From assembly GCA_963749895.1 (NCBI GenBank), contig CAVVOG010000003.1, positions 248,001-312,000 of the forward strand: 64,000 nt of DNA, written 5' to 3'. How positions within the stretch are numbered: the first letter of the stretch is position 1; every line of letters starts with the position of its first letter. Of the stretch, positions 60,245 through 64,000 are shown in pieces. Origin of the DNA: AC-51 sp963749895. Its GTDB lineage: Bacteria > Actinomycetota > UBA4738 > HRBIN12. The notes under the pieces are model-generated. The model was not told where the DNA came from. It did no database searches and saw nothing but the letters and a program-made list of their open reading frames with translations. The position numbers and the translations under genes are program-made.

Positions 60245-61303
60245 TCAAGAGCGTCGTGCCGACGTCGCCACGTCGCGCCACGTCTCCCCGGACAGCAGGC
60301 CCCGATGGTGGAAGAACACCGTCTGCGCCAGCGCGCGGAAGATCGGGGTTCCGATCACGACGTCGAGCAAGGGGTTCGGGGGCCGCAGGTCGAACCCGTG
60401 CCGCAGGAGCCGCTTCGCCGTGAAGCGCGGATACACCCTCTCCAGCGCGCGACCCGGAGGCGGGCCGCTGTCGAGGAGATGTGAGGCGATCGCCACGCCG
60501 GCCGCCGTGCCGGACCGCAGCGCCATGTGGATCCCGCCGGCGGTGAGCGGTGACACCAGGCCGGCCGCGTCACCGACCAGCACGACGTCGCTCGCGGCGA
60601 ACGGTCGCACCGTGCCTCCGACCGGGATGAGACCGCCGCGCCGCCCGATCTCCTGCCCGTCGCGGAGGTCCACCGCGCGTGACACGTGCGCGAGGAAGCC
60701 GTCGAGGTCGGGGCGGTGCGGCCGCCGGGCGGCGAGGCCGACCTGGGTGAAGCCGACCCCGGGAACGATCCAGCCGATGTACCCGGGGGCTCGCTCGGAG
60801 TCCAGGAACACGTGGAGACGCTCGGGCAGACCCTCCACGCCGACGAGCTCCGCCTCGACCCCGGCGAGGAACGCGCGGTTGCGTCCGAGCCCGTGGTCCC
60901 GTGCGACCCGCGACCTGGGCCCGTCCGCGCCCACCAGGATCCGGGCGGCGGCCTCGCCCCGGAACTCGCGGCCGCAGCGGATCTCGGCGCCGGCGTCCTC
61001 GGCCCGGTCGGCCATGTCCCGGAGCACCGAGGCGGTGTCGGTGGCGAGGAAGAAGTAGCCGGGCGTCTCGAGGTCGATCCACTGCAGGGAGGGTCCGTAG
61101 AGGCGGACGCCCCGGATCTTGCGGGTGGCGCCGAGCGGCACGTCGTGTTCGTCCGCGACCTCCTTCACCAGCAGACCGGTCGTGTGGACAGCGGCGCCCG
61201 GTTCGGGCTTGCGTTCCCACACGACGGTCTCGAGCCCGCGAGCCGCACACGTCCGTGCGGTCGCGAGCCCCGCGAACCCTCCGCCCACGATCTCGACGTC
61301 CAT
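60245..61303 (-). CDS. Geranylgeranyl reductase-like FAD oxidoreductase
   Basis: The 352-residue flavoprotein begins MDVEIVGGGFAGLATARTCAARG (FAD loop), has LVGADGPRSRVAR (the DG motif) and LVGDAAGLVSPLTAGGIHMALRSG, the GD motif of the geranylgeranyl reductase/halogenase-like group. It reduces or hydroxylates an isoprenoid or aromatic compound; which is unknown. Start is at the MDVEIVGG ATG. It diverges from the TauE/SafE gene. A palindrome (61375-61391) lies between them. Confidence 0.85.
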   Translation of the reverse strand: MDVEIVGGGFAGLATARTCAARGLETVVWERKPEPGAAVHTTGLLVKEVADEHDVPLGATRKIRGVRLYGPSLQWIDLETPGYFFLATDTASVLRDMADRAEDAGAEIRCGREFRGEAAARILVGADGPRSRVARDHGLGRNRAFLAGVEAELVGVEGLPERLHVFLDSERAPGYIGWIVPGVGFTQVGLAARRPHRPDLDGFLAHVSRAVDLRDGQEIGRRGGLIPVGGTVRPFAASDVVLVGDAAGLVSPLTAGGIHMALRSGTAAGVAIASHLLDSGPPPGRALERVYPRFTAKRLLRHGFDLRPPNPLLDVVIGTPIFRALAQTVFFHHRGLLSGETWRDVATSARRS

Positions 61304-61374
61304 GGCGCGACCCTGCCACCGACGGACGGGCGAGGGAACGGGCCGACCACGATGAGCACAGCCCCGCCACGGGA

Positions 61375-61391
61375 TCGCGACACGGTCGCGA
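61375..61391. promoter_or_regulatory. Inverted repeat between the divergent flavoprotein and TauE/SafE genes
   Basis: TCGCGAC-ACG-GTCGCGA is a perfect 7-bp inverted repeat with a 3-nt centre, in the 138-bp gap. It is a candidate operator for one or both genes. Confidence 0.4.
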
Positions 61392-61441
61392 CGTGCGGAC
61401 CGGGCTGCGAGACTTCCCGGGATGGTCGACGGGGTCCGCGC

Positions 61442-62212
61442 GTGACGCTCTCGCCGCTCGAGCTGCTGATCGCGGCCCTCGCCGGCGTGGCCGCAGGCTT
61501 CCTGAACGCGCTCGCCGGCGGCGGGACGCTGATCTCGTTCCCGGCGCTCACGGCGATCGGCATCCCGGCCGTGGACGCGAACCTCACGAACACGGTCGCG
61601 CTCTCGCCGGGGTTCCTGAGCGGCACGCTGGCGCAGCGCCGAGACCTCGCGGGGCAGCGACACCGCCTGATCAGGTTGGTCCCGCCTGCGGCCCTCGGCG
61701 GGCTCGCGGGCGGGCTCTTGCTCGTGGCCACCAGCGAGGAGCTGTTCGTCGAGATCGTGCCCTGGTTGATCCTGTTCGCGGTCGGGCTGCTCATCGTGCA
61801 GCCGCGGCTGCAGGCGTGGCTCCGGGTCCGCGGCGAGCGGCAGGGCGCCGACCTGGGCGCCGATCCGTGGTGGACCCCGGTGCCGATCTTCGCGGCGGCG
61901 ATCTACGGCGGGTACTTCGGCGCCGGCAACAGCGTGATCTACCTTGCGGTGTTGGGCGTGATGCTCGCCGATCCGCTCCCTCGGCTGAACGTCGTGAAGC
62001 AGGGGCTCTCGTTCACCACGAACGTCACCGCCGCCGTGTTCTTCGTGTTCTCGGGCAAGGTCGTGTGGGCGGCGGCGCTGGTGATGGCGGTGGGAGCGAT
62101 AGCCGGTGGGGCGGCGGGTGGACGCCTGGCGTCACGGCTCCATCCCGAGCGGTTCCGCTACCTCGTGATCGCGATCGGTCTCGTGGTGGCGGTCGTCTAC
62201 TTCGTCCGATGA
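61442..62212 (+). CDS. TauE/SafE family membrane transporter
   Basis: The 256-residue protein has eight hydrophobic helices and the family repeats AALAGVAAGFLNALAGGGTLISFPAL and YGGYFGAGNSVIYLAVLG. The GGG-containing loops are hallmarks of TauE/SafE exporters of sulfite, sulfoacetate or other anions. The GTG start is the first sensible one; no ribosome site is seen. The acyl-CoA synthetase gene converges 19 bp after the stop. Confidence 0.9.
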   Translation: MTLSPLELLIAALAGVAAGFLNALAGGGTLISFPALTAIGIPAVDANLTNTVALSPGFLSGTLAQRRDLAGQRHRLIRLVPPAALGGLAGGLLLVATSEELFVEIVPWLILFAVGLLIVQPRLQAWLRVRGERQGADLGADPWWTPVPIFAAAIYGGYFGAGNSVIYLAVLGVMLADPLPRLNVVKQGLSFTTNVTAAVFFVFSGKVVWAAALVMAVGAIAGGAAGGRLASRLHPERFRYLVIAIGLVVAVVYFVR

Positions 62213-62231
62213 GTCCGCCTCGGTTGATCGG

Positions 62232-63671
62232 TCAGCCCAGGCGGCGACGAAGCTCGTCACGCAGGACCTTGCCCGCTGCGTTCCGCGGGATCGAGGCGAC
62301 GGGCCGGATCAGGTTCGGCACGTCCGACGGCCGGAGCGAGGCGCGCAGGGTCGCGATCACGTTCTCGGGGTCCGGGGGTACGCCGGCCTCGGCAACGACC
62401 GCGAGGACGATCCGGCCGTCGATCTCCACGGCGGCGGCGTCGGAGACCCCGGAGGCGCCGAACAGCGCACGCTCGATCGTGGCGGGGTAGACGACGTCGT
62501 CGCCGACCGTCATCGCGGACGAGGCTCGGTCCAGGAACGTGAGGTAGCCCTCGGCGTCGATCGACCCCACGTCACCGGTCGGGAACCAACCGCCTGGGTC
62601 GCGGACCGGCGCGCGCCGCCAGTAGCCCGCGCACACGTTTGGTCCGCGGATCAGCCACGCGCCGATCTCGTCCGGATCGCACGGTGAGCCGTCGGGGCGA
62701 ACCACCCGCACCTCGACGAACGGGAGGGGCTTGCCGACCGACGAGATACGCGTGCGCGCCTCCCGCTCGTCCAACAGCGAGACGACCGGCGCCGCCTCCG
62801 TGAGTCCGTAGCCGTGGCGGAGCGTGACCCCACGATCGAGGTAGGTGCGCAACAGCGTCTCTGGCACGATGCCGCCGCCCACGACGCCCGTCCGGATGCT
62901 CGACAGATCGGTTGCGTCGAACCCCGGCGCGTCCACGATCCGCTGCAGGAGGTCCGGGTTGCCGAACACGACCGAGATCCCCGCGCGCTCGAGGGTCGAG
63001 AGCACCGTCGGACCGTCGACGTCGTCGGGGATGACCACCGTCCCGCCCGACAGCAGGGTCGGCAACACGGTCACCCCCAGCCCACCCATCCGCGTGAATG
63101 GCGCGGCCGCCAGCGTGACGTCCGTCCGGGAGAACCCGCAGGCGCCGAGCATCTGCACCACGCTCCAGAGCAGGTTCGCCTGACTCAGCATCGCTCCCTT
63201 CGGTGGCCCGGTCGTTCCCGAGGTGTACGCGAGGATCGCGAGGTCGTCGGGCGCCGCGTCGGCGCGATCGAGGGGCTCGTCGGCCGGCGCCTCCAGGTCG
63301 TCCTGGTCGATCTCCGGGATCGCGACCTGCGGGTGGACCCGGGGCGACGCCCGCACCAGCAACGACGCCCCGGAGTCCTCGAGCACCCATCGCACCTCGT
63401 CCTCGGGTCGCGAGGGGTGGATCGGCACCCAGACCGCGCCGATCGCGACGCTCGCGAACAGCGACGTGAGCGCGGCCGGTCGGTTCACGCCGTGGTAGGC
63501 GACCCGGTCGCCGGGTCCGATCCCTCGTCGCCGCAGGGTCGCGGCGGCCCGTCGCACGCGGCTCGCCAGCTCCCGGTACGTGATGGACGTCTCGCCGGCC
63601 ACGAGCGCGACGTCCTCGGGTGAGAGCGCCGCTCGGCGCTCGATCCACGAACCCAGTCCGGGATGCCGCAC
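62232..63671 (-). CDS. AMP-binding acyl-CoA synthetase-like enzyme
   Basis: The 479-residue protein has AILAYTSGTTGPPKGAMLS (ATP loop), HGYGLTEAAPVVS, PTGDVGSIDAEGYLTFLDR and the C-terminal Lys in RNAAGKVLRDELRR. It activates a carboxylic acid as acyl-AMP and acyl-CoA; chain length and substrate are not readable. The GTG start is set by a TAGCAT -10 box 6 nt upstream. Confidence 0.9.
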   Translation of the reverse strand: MRHPGLGSWIERRAALSPEDVALVAGETSITYRELASRVRRAAATLRRRGIGPGDRVAYHGVNRPAALTSLFASVAIGAVWVPIHPSRPEDEVRWVLEDSGASLLVRASPRVHPQVAIPEIDQDDLEAPADEPLDRADAAPDDLAILAYTSGTTGPPKGAMLSQANLLWSVVQMLGACGFSRTDVTLAAAPFTRMGGLGVTVLPTLLSGGTVVIPDDVDGPTVLSTLERAGISVVFGNPDLLQRIVDAPGFDATDLSSIRTGVVGGGIVPETLLRTYLDRGVTLRHGYGLTEAAPVVSLLDEREARTRISSVGKPLPFVEVRVVRPDGSPCDPDEIGAWLIRGPNVCAGYWRRAPVRDPGGWFPTGDVGSIDAEGYLTFLDRASSAMTVGDDVVYPATIERALFGASGVSDAAAVEIDGRIVLAVVAEAGVPPDPENVIATLRASLRPSDVPNLIRPVASIPRNAAGKVLRDELRRRLG

Positions 63672-63677
63672 GGAGCG

Positions 63678-63683
63678 ATGCTA
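63678..63683 (-). promoter_or_regulatory. Putative -10 box, leaderless acyl-CoA synthetase gene
   Basis: TAGCAT on the minus strand ends 6 nt before the GTG at 63671. Confidence 0.5.
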
Positions 63684-63720
63684 GTCCCACCCCGTTCCCG
63701 GAGCGTGGCATCCTTCGCGG

Positions 63721-64000
63721 ATGCCGTGCGACCCGCGTCACGTCGAGGTGCCCCTCCCGGTCCGCGATCCGGTGCCCGATCCGGTGGGTGCCGCTCGCGC
63801 GTTGAGCGACGCGATGGCCACCCGGCGTTCGGTCCGGCGCTTCTCGACACGGCCCGTCCCCGAGGAGGCGATCCACCTCGCGATCGAGACGGCGGGCACG
63901 GCGCCCAGCGGCGCGAACGTCCAGCCCTGGCGGTTCGTCGTGGTGACCGATCCGGCGGTGAAGGCGGCGATCCGGAAGGGCGCCGAGGCGGAGGAGCGTG
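63721..64000 (+). CDS. Nitroreductase family protein, N-terminal part (cut by window edge)
   Basis: The first 93 codons encode a leader of about 32 residues and then MATRRSVRRFSTRPVP and TAPSGANVQPWRFVVVTD, the FMN-binding region of nitroreductase/iodotyrosine deiodinase/BluB-like proteins. The rest is outside the window, so the subtype is open. It diverges from the acyl-CoA synthetase gene across 49 bp. Confidence 0.85.
   Translation, partial: MPCDPRHVEVPLPVRDPVPDPVGAARALSDAMATRRSVRRFSTRPVPEEAIHLAIETAGTAPSGANVQPWRFVVVTDPAVKAAIRKGAEAEER

Noticed and set aside
59955..60281. Open frame on the minus strand after the methyltransferase gene
   Set aside because: No motif and no ribosome site; the opposite strand carries the cupin remnant, which explains the sequence better.

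Overview
This window is high-GC, gene-dense bacterial DNA with about 67 protein-coding genes and no rRNA, tRNA, CRISPR array or transposase that I could find. The most likely source is an actinomycete (Actinomycetota), probably an uncultured lineage. Supporting signs are the gene order mec / moeB-like / cysO / cysM / murI / MBL / rph / rdgB, which follows Mycobacterium tuberculosis Rv1334-Rv1341; soxBDAG sarcosine oxidase genes; DUF58/MoxR/transglutaminase and DUF2277 genes; and many genes whose start codon sits 6-9 nt after a TAnnnT-type -10 box, implying leaderless mRNAs. Genus cannot be read from this window.

Region 1 (1-7278, mostly minus strand) handles methylated glycine: soxD-soxA-soxG-soxB (soxB cut by the window edge), a tandem Nfu_N-like protein, a membrane-anchored alkaline-phosphatase-fold phosphodiesterase and a GcvT-family aminomethyltransferase. 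Region 2 (7279-11773) has a divergent control region, two tandem PYROXD2/phytoene-desaturase-like flavoproteins and an agmatinase-family ureohydrolase. Together with the GcvT gene these could form an N-methyl or guanidino compound pathway (inference). Region 3 (11836-16157) is a MoxR-DUF58-transglutaminase cluster whose last gene carries an apparent +1 frameshift. Region 4 (16144-23874) mixes a small toxin/antitoxin-like pair, DUF2277, a PLP decarboxylase, an Fpg-like glycosylase, a TPR-like protein, GNAT, MFS and DHFR-like genes, an ATPase gene remnant, a hydrolase and a DUF2269 protein.

Region 5 (23879-28427, minus) is an ABC exporter/DHA2-MFS/membrane protein operon. It diverges from region 6 (28473-30554), a persulfide-response operon: CstR-type repressor, rhodanese and MBL-rhodanese fusion behind a perfect 16-bp palindrome. 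Region 7 (30558-43253) holds a metallophosphatase, a PEP-synthase/rifampin-phosphotransferase-like protein, a NatA/NatB-type ABC pair, a methyltransferase, AIM24, DUF885, an SDR, an InhA-type FabI and lipoproteins.

Region 8 (43299-52104) starts with selD. Its Sec/Cys position is an in-frame TGA followed by a good bacterial SECIS hairpin, so SelD is itself a selenoprotein and the organism very probably makes selenoproteins. The CysO-dependent cysteine pathway (mec, moeB-like, cysO, cysM) follows, interrupted by three unrelated genes, then murI, an MBL phosphodiesterase, rph and rdgB. Region 9 (52171-64000) has a histidine kinase, a dimethylglycine-dehydrogenase-like flavoprotein, small membrane proteins, an alpha/beta hydrolase and TetR operon with two matching operators, a methyltransferase, a cupin gene remnant, a geranylgeranyl-reductase-like flavoprotein, a TauE/SafE exporter, an acyl-CoA synthetase-like enzyme and the start of a nitroreductase.
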